This document shows, piece after piece, positions 1 to 5,119 of a stretch of DNA of 5,119 nt. How positions within the stretch are numbered: the stretch's first letter is position 1; each line of letters starts with the position of its first letter. The notes beneath the pieces were generated by a model, which did no database searches, was not told where the DNA came from, and saw nothing but the letters and a program-made list of their open reading frames with translations. The position numbers were made by a program, and so were the translations under genes. Origin of the DNA: an uncultured Myxococcales bacterium (GTDB lineage Bacteria > Myxococcota > UBA727 > VGSZ01); assembly GCA_903952805.1 (NCBI GenBank), contig CAJBHN010000961.1:1-5119 (forward strand). Reading direction: 5' to 3'.

Positions 1-500
1 CACGCGCTCAGTCGAATCGGACGCGGATGTGCGAATGCGACGCGCCACCCAGGGTCCATTGGGCGGTCGGCGCCGAGCGCCTCGCGCACCGTCACGCGCA
101 CCCACAACACACCACGCGCCAGCCGCAGCGTCCGGCGTGCAGCGCCAACCGGTCGCCAGTCGGCGGCCACGCTTGCCTCACTGAGGGTCAGGCGCTCTTC
201 GGGATCGATCAGCATCTCGGCGTGATCACCGAGCTCCCACAGACCGTCGATCCGGTCGAGCACCACCGCGCCGACGGACGACGGCGACGATGGGATGGCA
301 TCGGTTTTCGAGCGAGTGCCGCTGTCAATTTTGACTGCGGATGACGAGCTCGTCGGCTCACTCCGCACGACACCAAGCCCGACCACAAGCGAGACGATAT
401 TGGCGACGAGCGCGACGATGAGCGCCAAGAAGTTGCTGCGGGCCGACGCCCACCGGACGCCACTCAAGACCGAGTCTCTCCACTCAGAAACGCGCGCCAT
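1..500 (-). CDS. Membrane-anchored sensor protein, N-terminal part (7TMR-DISM extracellular domain-like), truncated by the window edge
   Basis: Reading the minus strand from the ATG at 500-498 gives 166 codons without a stop, continuing past position 1. The protein starts with a 22-residue basic leader, then one hydrophobic segment at residues 24-45 (FLALIVALVANIVSLVVGLG...), which looks like a signal anchor. A Ser/Thr-rich linker (about 46-75) follows, then a folded region from about 78. That region contains GLWELGDHAE, an acidic stretch LIDPEERLTLSE, DWRPVG, and LARGVLWVRVTVRE (residues 127-140). The order, ending in a conserved-looking W-V/L-R-V/L-T strand, resembles the 7TMR-DISM extracellular domain 2, which in known families precedes seven membrane helices and a histidine kinase or diguanylate cyclase. 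The output domain lies outside the window, so the signalling type is unknown. The start ATG has no clear Shine-Dalgarno sequence; an in-frame TGA closes the frame roughly 70 bases upstream and no better start lies between. It is transcribed away from the envelope genes. The reading frame is solid; the domain assignment is by eye. Confidence 0.75.
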   Translation of the reverse strand, partial: MARVSEWRDSVLSGVRWASARSNFLALIVALVANIVSLVVGLGVVRSEPTSSSSAVKIDSGTRSKTDAIPSSPSSVGAVVLDRIDGLWELGDHAEMLIDPEERLTLSEASVAADWRPVGAARRTLRLARGVLWVRVTVREALGADRPMDPGWRVAFAHPRPIRLSA

Positions 501-699
501 CAAGGGTGTGGATATCTGAATTTCGACGCAGAAGCGACTGGCTGCCGCAGACAGAACTGTGCTCGGGCTTCATGCGTCAGATTGAGTAGTTCTACTTATG
601 GACCACCTTGGGTGATGCGGACGAATGTTGCTTTCGAATTGGGCCCGTGGTGCTCAACAGAACATGTGACTGATGTCGCCTATTCCTTTGGGATCTTTG
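501..699. promoter_or_regulatory. Divergent intergenic region, presumed to hold promoters for both flanking genes
   Basis: This 199-bp gap lies between two genes transcribed outward, so promoters for both directions should be here. It is visibly richer in A and T than the coding regions around it. I could not identify a convincing -35/-10 pair on either strand. It holds two short imperfect palindromes, ACAGAACTGT (551-560) and AGTAGTTCTACT (585-596), plus a related ACAGAACATGT (657-667). These are possible regulator sites. The regulatory role is inferred from position, not from a recognised motif. Confidence 0.45.
690..693 (+). promoter_or_regulatory. Ribosome binding site deciding the start of the beta-barrel gene
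   Basis: GGGA lies 6 bases before the ATG at 700. An alternative in-frame ATG at 673 has no such site and would put nine extra residues in front of an otherwise well-formed signal peptide, so the start at 700 is preferred. Confidence 0.5.
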
Positions 700-1644
700 A
701 TGAAGAACAAGATTGTGACCGTCTCCCTGTTTGCGGTTCTTTCGCTCGCCGCGCACGCCCAGAATCCAGGCGACACCTGTAACCAGGGACAGTGCGGCAC
801 GGGGGCCTTCTGCGACTTCTCGGTTCTTCCAACGCCGATGTGCCGCGCGACGCCATCAGCGCCTGTCGCTGCCCCGCTTCCGGCACCATTGCCCGCTGCG
901 GTCGTCATGCCGGGTCCCGCTCCGGTACTTCCGCCGTCCCTGCCTCCCATGACGTACGTGACGCCGGCGACCCCAACGGGCGCGGCGCAAGAGGGCGGCT
1001 TGTTCCGCTTCGGTTTCGCCGACGCGACATCGGACCAACGCGCGATTCACCGGCGCATCGGCCTCGGCTTCACCGGCAGGCGTCAGGTCATGGTCGACCG
1101 CCTCGGCGGCCCCGGAGACACGATCCAGCTCGGCGTTTTCAACCTTCGGTACTGGGCCGGTGAGAGCTGGGGTCTCGATCTTGGTCTTGGCGCATCGTGG
1201 CTGAACTCGGGTCAGGTCACCAACAACGAAGGAGAAGAAGACAAGTTGCCCGGCCCGACTGATTTCGGTGCGCTGCTGCACGTCGGCGTTCCCGTTGTCC
1301 TGAGCAGCTACCGGGACTTCTCAGTCATCTTCTCGCCCGAGCTCGACCTCGGCATCGCCAATGCCTCCGTCGAGGACACCGACAACGCGAATCTGAACAT
1401 CGCCGGAGGGGGTCTGACCGTCAACGTCGGCGCCCGCGTCGGCGGCGAGCTGCACTTCGGGATGATCGGCCTGCCCCAGCTTGCCATCGAGTCAACCGTC
1501 GGGCTCGGGGGCTGGTTCGCCTTTGGGAGCGCGAAGCAGGGCAAGGTCACGACATCGACCTTCAACGGCAACATCAGCCTCCCGGCCAGTGAGACGCCGC
1601 TCGACCTCGTCCTCGGCAATCTCGCCATTCGCTACTACCTCTAG
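700..1644 (+). CDS. Secreted outer-membrane beta-barrel-type protein with N-terminal Cys module
   Basis: The product has 314 residues. Residues 1-20 form a clear Sec signal peptide (MKNK, hydrophobic core, cleavage AHA/Q). The mature N-terminus carries a compact four-Cys module, C27, C32, C38 and C48, of the kind GDTCNQGQCGTGAFCDF, suggesting two disulfides. A Pro/Ala-rich linker spans about residues 50-97. The remainder (101-314) alternates polar and hydrophobic or aromatic residues with many Gly turns, for example IQLGVFNLRYW, WGLDLGLGASWL, SVIFSPELDLGIA and VNVGARVGGELHFG. It ends in LAIRYYL, similar to the aromatic-rich terminal strand of outer-membrane barrels, although the last residue is Leu rather than Phe or Trp. 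The barrel fold and outer-membrane location are inferred from this pattern; strand number looks compatible with a small barrel of eight or so. No enzyme motif is seen. It precedes the downstream envelope cluster by 130 bp and may belong to the same transcript. A lipoprotein is unlikely because no Cys follows the cleavage site. Confidence 0.85.
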   Translation: MKNKIVTVSLFAVLSLAAHAQNPGDTCNQGQCGTGAFCDFSVLPTPMCRATPSAPVAAPLPAPLPAAVVMPGPAPVLPPSLPPMTYVTPATPTGAAQEGGLFRFGFADATSDQRAIHRRIGLGFTGRRQVMVDRLGGPGDTIQLGVFNLRYWAGESWGLDLGLGASWLNSGQVTNNEGEEDKLPGPTDFGALLHVGVPVVLSSYRDFSVIFSPELDLGIANASVEDTDNANLNIAGGGLTVNVGARVGGELHFGMIGLPQLAIESTVGLGGWFAFGSAKQGKVTTSTFNGNISLPASETPLDLVLGNLAIRYYL

Positions 1645-1774
1645 TCGCCCAGGCACCGCGGCGGTCGGTCTCACCAAGCACCACAGGGACGAACCGCACC
1701 CCGCTCCACATCAGCCATTCCGTGGCGATCCCTGCGGCATCCGCATGGACGCCCTTCACACTCTCCGAGGCGAC
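1645..1774 (+). other. Short intergenic gap without recognisable terminator
   Basis: The gap between the barrel gene and the coiled-coil gene has no hairpin followed by a T-run. The best inverted repeats are ACCG-CGG-CGGT (1654-1664) and TGCGG-CAT-CCGCA (1733-1745), both short and without a T-tract. No clear promoter was found. Read-through from the barrel gene into the next cluster is therefore possible, but a separate promoter cannot be excluded. Confidence 0.4.
1767..1770 (+). promoter_or_regulatory. Ribosome binding site of the coiled-coil protein gene
   Basis: GAGG lies 4 bases before the ATG at 1775. The spacing is somewhat short, but this ATG opens directly onto a signal peptide. The in-frame ATG at 1745 and the far upstream one at 1481 would prepend residues that mask the signal peptide, and the latter overlaps the barrel gene out of frame. 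Confidence 0.5.
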
Positions 1775-3847
1775 ATGCGGATCTTCGCCATCATCGTTGG
1801 CCTTTTCGTCTCTCTGCCGGCAGCCGCCCAAACCGCAGAGGAGCGACTGGCCGCCCTCAACACCTATATGCAACGCGGCTTCGCGGCGCTCGAGATCGAC
1901 TGGGCCAGCAGCGCCGCTTCGCAATCGTCGCGGATCGCGTCAGCGACGGAGGTTTCAACAAGCGTCAAGCGTGCGCTGACCCCCGATCTCCAAGCGTCGA
2001 TGTTGTACCCGCCTCTGGCGAGCAACCTCGTCAGACTCGACGAAGCAATCGCCGATGCCCGGATCGCCAATGCCTGTGCGTTCGCGCGCCAGCAGGTCGC
2101 CGATGCGTTGGCGAAGCGCGATGAGGACGTTGCAAGGCGTGCCTTGGAAGGAATGACCGCCACATTGAAGAATCTCCAGTCGACGAAGCGGATGCCGACC
2201 GCCGTCGAGCGGTTCAGCGCGGATCGCAAAGCACTGGAGGCGAACATCGTACTGCTTGCCAAGGCGCTCGACCGAGAACGCACGGAGCGTGCCCGCGCCG
2301 AGGTCGATGCCAAATTGAAATCCGAAGCCGAAGTGCGGCAACGCGCGCGCATCGAGGCTGAGCAGCGACTGAAGCTGCAGGCGGATGAGAAGTCCCGACT
2401 GGCCGCAGAGGCAAAAGCAAAGGTTGAGGCGGAGAAGGCGACTGCCGAAGCTGCGCGGCAGCAGGCAGCAGCGCAGCGGGTCGAGAAGGAACGGCTGGCC
2501 CAGGAAGAGCGAGCGCGAAGCGCAGCTCTTCTTGCCGACATGAAAAAGAAAGAAGCCGACGCGCGAGAACAGGCAAAGGCTGCTGAGCGTGAAGCTGCAG
2601 ATGAGAAGGCTCGACGTGCCGCCGAAGCAAAGACCCAGGCTGCCGAGCGCGTCGCCGAGCAGAAGAAGAAGGAGGCCGACGAACGACTGGCCGCCGAGGA
2701 GCAACGGCGTCGCGAACGCGACGATCCACGTCGGCTCCTTGCAGCCGCGCGTCAAACCCGTGATGACGTGATCCGCGCGCTGCAGACAGGCACCGGCCCG
2801 GTGCCTGACAAGCTGTTGACTGCGGCATTCGCTGCCATCGGTGACCTCAAGCGCATTTCGCCTGACCAGGCGCGCACACAAGATGCACTTCTCGACGTCG
2901 CACGGCTCAGGTCGTTTGCACGCCGCCCGGCCAACACCACGCCCCCGGCGCAGGGGAAATCAATTCGGGCTTTAGTGTCGGGGGCACCGTCAACGATCGA
3001 GCTGTGGGACGCTTGGTGCTACGTCGTGGCGGCCTCGAGCGACGTGCCCCTGACCGTCTCGATTGACTCCGCGGTTCCGCTGACGCGCTTTGCACATGTT
3101 GGGATGCCGGAGGGACAACTGGGTGGGTGGTGCACCGGCGGCGGCGGGCGAGCCACCGTTCGAATCGTCGCCGACACGGACGCCCGATCCGTCCAACTGC
3201 TGGGGTGGCCGGCCGACGCGATGCCACCAGGCCTGCTTGCCCGCGCGCGTCTGCTCGACGTTTTGCCCTGCAACGAGCAGGCGATGGACGTTCGTTGGCG
3301 CGGACTCGTCCCCGGCAGCGTCATGTTCGTCGCGGACGACGCCGCAGCCGCTGCTGTGAAGGTCAACGCCAGCCCGGTGCTGCTCGTGGACCCGGGCCTC
3401 CCCGATGAGCCAACGGTGAAGGTGCTGGGCGCCGATGGCGTCGAGATACAGGTGCTCAAAGCGGCGTTGCGGGGAACTGCGACACCAACACCAGCAGTGC
3501 TCAACGTGCCTTCCTCGCAATGCCCTGAACTCGGGCCACGCCTGAAGGAGCTCCCCGACCAGTCGGTGTGTCGGGCCGCCAGTGACCTGGCCGCGGCGCC
3601 CGCCGTCGCTCGTCTCGTCGAACGTCTGCGGTCGGCGCCGAACGACACGGACCGCGCGGTCGCCGAGCAGGAAATCCAGGTGCTGGACGAGGAAGTGACG
3701 AGGCGACGGCAGGCGGATTGCGCGCCGGTGGAGGTCTCGCCGGCACGCGCATGGCGAACACGACAACAGAGCGAGGTCCTGAATCGGGTGTTGCGTGGTC
3801 GCGAACGCGCCACCTGGCTGGCCAACGAAGCGATGGAGGGACGATGA
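1775..3847 (+). CDS. Periplasmic or exported coiled-coil protein with TolA-like helical stalk and Cys-containing C-terminal domains
   Basis: The product has 690 residues. A signal peptide occupies residues 1-18 (MRIFAIIVGLFVSLPAAA, then Q). Residues about 20-150 look all-helical. Residues about 150-315 are a long charged helix rich in Ala, Glu, Lys and Arg (AEAKAKVEAEKATAEAARQ and similar), strongly suggesting a coiled coil or extended helical stalk of the TolA type. After DDPRRL (316) comes a short helical piece, then a probable beta domain at about 395-478 with ELWDAWCYVV and GGWCTGGGG, a second mixed domain at about 485-565, and a helical tail. Cys residues are at 101, 415, 453, 499, 583, 599 and 649; 415/453 and 583/599 are plausible disulfide partners. 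Unlike TolA it has a cleavable signal rather than an uncleaved anchor, and its C-terminus does not look like TolA domain III. No catalytic motif is seen. The stop overlaps the next start, so the two are probably translated together. Function is unknown; a structural or tethering role in the envelope is an inference. Confidence 0.88.
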   Translation: MRIFAIIVGLFVSLPAAAQTAEERLAALNTYMQRGFAALEIDWASSAASQSSRIASATEVSTSVKRALTPDLQASMLYPPLASNLVRLDEAIADARIANACAFARQQVADALAKRDEDVARRALEGMTATLKNLQSTKRMPTAVERFSADRKALEANIVLLAKALDRERTERARAEVDAKLKSEAEVRQRARIEAEQRLKLQADEKSRLAAEAKAKVEAEKATAEAARQQAAAQRVEKERLAQEERARSAALLADMKKKEADAREQAKAAEREAADEKARRAAEAKTQAAERVAEQKKKEADERLAAEEQRRRERDDPRRLLAAARQTRDDVIRALQTGTGPVPDKLLTAAFAAIGDLKRISPDQARTQDALLDVARLRSFARRPANTTPPAQGKSIRALVSGAPSTIELWDAWCYVVAASSDVPLTVSIDSAVPLTRFAHVGMPEGQLGGWCTGGGGRATVRIVADTDARSVQLLGWPADAMPPGLLARARLLDVLPCNEQAMDVRWRGLVPGSVMFVADDAAAAAVKVNASPVLLVDPGLPDEPTVKVLGADGVEIQVLKAALRGTATPTPAVLNVPSSQCPELGPRLKELPDQSVCRAASDLAAAPAVARLVERLRSAPNDTDRAVAEQEIQVLDEEVTRRRQADCAPVEVSPARAWRTRQQSEVLNRVLRGRERATWLANEAMEGR
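3835..3839 (+). promoter_or_regulatory. Ribosome binding site inside the end of the coiled-coil gene
   Basis: A strong GGAGG lies 4 bases before the ATG at 3844 and 7 bases before the adjacent ATG at 3847. It sits within the last codons of the preceding gene. Spacing slightly favours 3847, whereas the ATGA overlap favours 3844; the products differ by one Met. Confidence 0.7.
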
Positions 3848-5061
3848 TGTTCTTGACCCCGATGGCGATCGCGCTTGTTGTCGCGGCACAGACCCCATCT
3901 CCTTCCACTGCCGAGCCTGCACCCGCAGCGACCTTGACGCCGCCGGTCGCCGGCTGGTCTGCCCCCCTGGTGCTGCTCATTGGTGCCCCCACGCTTGAGG
4001 GCATCGAGGCGCCTCTCGATCTTCCGGTCGCTTTTGCCGTGCTGGCCAACGGCGTTCGCACCGAAGTGACCACATGCATCGAGCGGGATCGTTGTCGTGC
4101 TGAGGCGCGGGCCCGCGGCGCGACGCACATCGCGTTGCCCCAGATCCGGCGACTCGCAGACGTCATCGTCGTCACGATTATCGCCGAGGATCTTGAAGGG
4201 CGCACACTCGCGAAAGCCACCGACGCGGGGGCGCCGTCGGTGCTCACCGACGTGACGCGTGCCACGATGACCCGGCTGCTGGCGCGCGCGATATCCACGC
4301 TCCGCCGAGCGGCAGACACCGATGGGGATGGCGTGTTCGAGACAGACGCGTGCCCGGCCGAGGCAGGGTCGACGCGCGCTGCAGGCTGCCCCGATGGCGA
4401 CGATGACGGTGTAGCCGACTCGAAGGACGAGTGTCCGCAGCTCGCGGGTTCTTCTCCGCGCGGCTGCCCCGATCGCGATGCCGACGGCATCGTCGACGGC
4501 GATGACCGCTGCCCAGACGTCCGTGGCACGGCAACGTTCGCGGGCTGCACCTCCGTCGCACCGGTCGCCGATGCGAAACCCAGCGAAAGAGACGACACTC
4601 CAGAGTGGGGACGAATCTTCGGTGGCTCCCTCGGCACGATGCTGGGCACGGCGGTGGGAACCGCGACCGGCTTTGGTGCGGCGTGGCTCATCAAGCAGCA
4701 GTTGTCGTCGGGCGGCACGGTGGAGTTCAGCGGGTTCGGCGGCGGAGTGGTCTACGGGGTCGGCGCCGGACTTGGTGCCCTGGTCGGAGGTCTGGCGCCT
4801 GACATCGCCAGTGCCGGCCTCTGCAGCTACCCGCTCGCGGCGTCTGGCTGGACGAGGGCCGTCCACGCTCTGCTCGTCGCGTCCGCTGCGGGGGCGGGCG
4901 GTGCGCTGGTGGGCGTTGGCGCGGCCTCGGAAGACCAGCAGGTGGTCATCGCAGGGCTGGCCACCCTCGGTGCGGCTCCTGTGTTGGGGGCGCTGACGGT
5001 GGGCACGGGCAACTGCATCAGCGGCCCGCCGGCCATGCCGACGCAAAAGAATGTGGAGTGA
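3844..5061 (+). CDS. Exported protein with three thrombospondin type 3 repeats and C-terminal glycine-zipper segments
   Basis: The product has 405 residues. It starts with a short uncharged signal sequence (MMFLTPMAIALVVAA, possible cleavage before Q16), followed by a Thr/Pro/Ala linker. Residues about 38-155 form an alpha/beta region with C78-x5-C84, a helix, GATHIALPQIRRLADVIVV and a charged strand ending in GRTLAKAT. This arrangement recalls the FlgO/CsgG-like domains common in myxobacterial envelope proteins, though I cannot prove the match. Residues 158-235 are three thrombospondin type 3 repeats with Asp-rich calcium loops (DTDGDG, PDGDDDG, PDRDADG) and regularly spaced Cys at 170, 182, 197, 208, 223 and 235. 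After an acidic linker, residues 256-391 are Gly/Ala-rich and hydrophobic, including a perfect run of Gly every fourth residue at 260, 264, 268, 272 and 276, and a second zipper at 301-316. Two further Cys lie at 327 and 391. There is no OmpA peptidoglycan-binding domain where such repeats often have one. The start overlaps the previous stop (ATGA). Role in the envelope is inferred; no enzyme is suggested. Confidence 0.88.
   Translation: MMFLTPMAIALVVAAQTPSPSTAEPAPAATLTPPVAGWSAPLVLLIGAPTLEGIEAPLDLPVAFAVLANGVRTEVTTCIERDRCRAEARARGATHIALPQIRRLADVIVVTIIAEDLEGRTLAKATDAGAPSVLTDVTRATMTRLLARAISTLRRAADTDGDGVFETDACPAEAGSTRAAGCPDGDDDGVADSKDECPQLAGSSPRGCPDRDADGIVDGDDRCPDVRGTATFAGCTSVAPVADAKPSERDDTPEWGRIFGGSLGTMLGTAVGTATGFGAAWLIKQQLSSGGTVEFSGFGGGVVYGVGAGLGALVGGLAPDIASAGLCSYPLAASGWTRAVHALLVASAAGAGGALVGVGAASEDQQVVIAGLATLGAAPVLGALTVGTGNCISGPPAMPTQKNVE
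4315..4548 (+). repeat. Thrombospondin type 3 repeat block encoded in the DNA
   Basis: The block encodes three calcium-binding repeats of about 26 residues. The DNA preserves identical 12-base copies, GGCTGCCCCGAT, at 4384-4395 and 4462-4473, exactly 78 bases apart, with a partial third copy GGCTGC at 4543-4548 (81 bases on). This suggests internal duplication of a 26-codon unit that has since diverged, although codon bias acting on conserved residues could also produce it. Confidence 0.75.
5055..5058 (+). promoter_or_regulatory. Ribosome binding site of the gene starting at 5066
   Basis: GGAG lies 7 bases before the ATG at 5066, at the end of the preceding gene and partly overlapping its last codons. 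The good spacing supports the start of the otherwise very short partial gene. Confidence 0.6.
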
Positions 5062-5065
5062 AGCG

Positions 5066-5119
5066 ATGAAGCGAGCCCTGGTCTGTATGCGTGTTGCGCT
5101 GTTGTTGCCGTTGTTGCCG
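5066..5119 (+). CDS. Start of a further exported protein (signal peptide only), truncated by the window edge
   Basis: Only 18 codons are visible, reading MKRALVCMRVALLLPLLP. Two basic residues followed by a Leu-rich hydrophobic stretch are typical of the start of a signal peptide or membrane anchor. The ATG is 4 bases after the stop of the previous gene and 7 bases from a GGAG, so it is very probably the next member of the same operon. The cleavage site and mature protein are outside the window, so nothing can be said about function. Cys7 lies too early to be a lipobox cysteine. The DNA contains two tandem copies of TTGTTGCCG at the very end, encoding Leu-Leu-Pro twice. Confidence 0.65.
   Translation, partial: MKRALVCMRVALLLPLLP

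Noticed and set aside
27..519. Short plus-strand frames at 27-344 and 295-519
   Set aside because: They lie opposite the sensor-like gene, which has a coherent membrane segment and domain pattern; these frames show neither.
617..631. Possible sigma-54 promoter (GCGGAC...TTGC)
   Set aside because: The GG and GC dinucleotides are one base too close together and only three of the six upstream consensus positions match.
582..782. A 66-codon plus-strand frame from a TTG in the intergenic region
   Set aside because: It has a non-ATG start, no ribosome site, and overlaps the start of the barrel gene in another frame.
1733..1745. Inverted repeat TGCGG-CAT-CCGCA as a terminator
   Set aside because: The stem is only 5 bp with no following T-run, and it lies just before the next gene's start rather than after the barrel gene's stop.
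1481..1774. N-terminal extension of the coiled-coil gene to the ATG at 1481 or 1745
   Set aside because: The extension overlaps the barrel gene out of frame, is Ser/Arg-rich, and would bury a normal signal peptide that begins at 1775 behind a GAGG.
1955..2881. A 308-codon minus-strand frame with Leu/Cys-rich, membrane-like stretches
   Set aside because: The Leu and Phe runs are the complement of the Glu/Lys/Ala codons of the coiled coil (CTT/CTC opposite AAG/GAG), so the apparent membrane protein is an artefact.
3501..4718. A 405-codon minus-strand open frame
   Set aside because: It is antisense to the coiled-coil gene's end and the repeat-containing gene, with low-complexity Ser/Ala/Pro composition and no recognisable motif.
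3019..5046. A 675-codon open frame on the minus strand spanning two plus-strand genes
   Set aside because: Its translation is Arg/Ala/Ser/Thr-rich without domains, has no upstream ribosome site, and lies antisense to genes with clear signal peptides and calcium-binding repeats. It is a by-product of high-GC codon use.

Overview
The window looks like ordinary chromosome from a high-GC, Gram-negative bacterium. The style of the secreted proteins suggests a member of the Myxococcota or a related deltaproteobacterial lineage: a short Cys module joined by a Pro/Ala-rich linker to a beta-barrel, calcium-binding thrombospondin type 3 repeats, and a sensor of the 7TMR-DISM kind. The taxon is an inference from protein style; no rRNA or housekeeping marker is present.

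Layout. Positions 1-500 (minus strand) hold the N-terminal 166 residues of a membrane-anchored protein that runs off the left edge; its extracytoplasmic part resembles the 7TMR-DISM extracellular domain. A 199-bp divergent intergenic region (501-699) follows and carries three related AGAAC-core elements. On the plus strand come a secreted outer-membrane beta-barrel-type protein (700-1644), a 130-bp gap without a recognisable terminator, and then a tight cluster. The cluster is a 690-residue periplasmic coiled-coil protein (1775-3847), a 405-residue protein with three thrombospondin type 3 repeats and glycine-zipper hydrophobic segments (3844-5061, overlapping the previous stop by 4 bp), and the first 18 codons of another exported protein (from 5066, 4 bp after the previous stop).

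Working together. Every plus-strand gene begins with an export signal, and the three complete ones have a possible signal-peptidase site just before a Gln. The last three genes are almost certainly one translation-coupled operon, and the barrel gene may be co-transcribed with them. The simplest reading is a cell-envelope module: an outer-membrane barrel, a long periplasmic helical protein, and a calcium-binding protein with membrane-inserting glycine zippers. A divergently transcribed sensor sits next to it. The components are recognisable at the level of fold or motif, but I do not recognise the combination as a named system. No mobile element, RNA gene or CRISPR array is visible.
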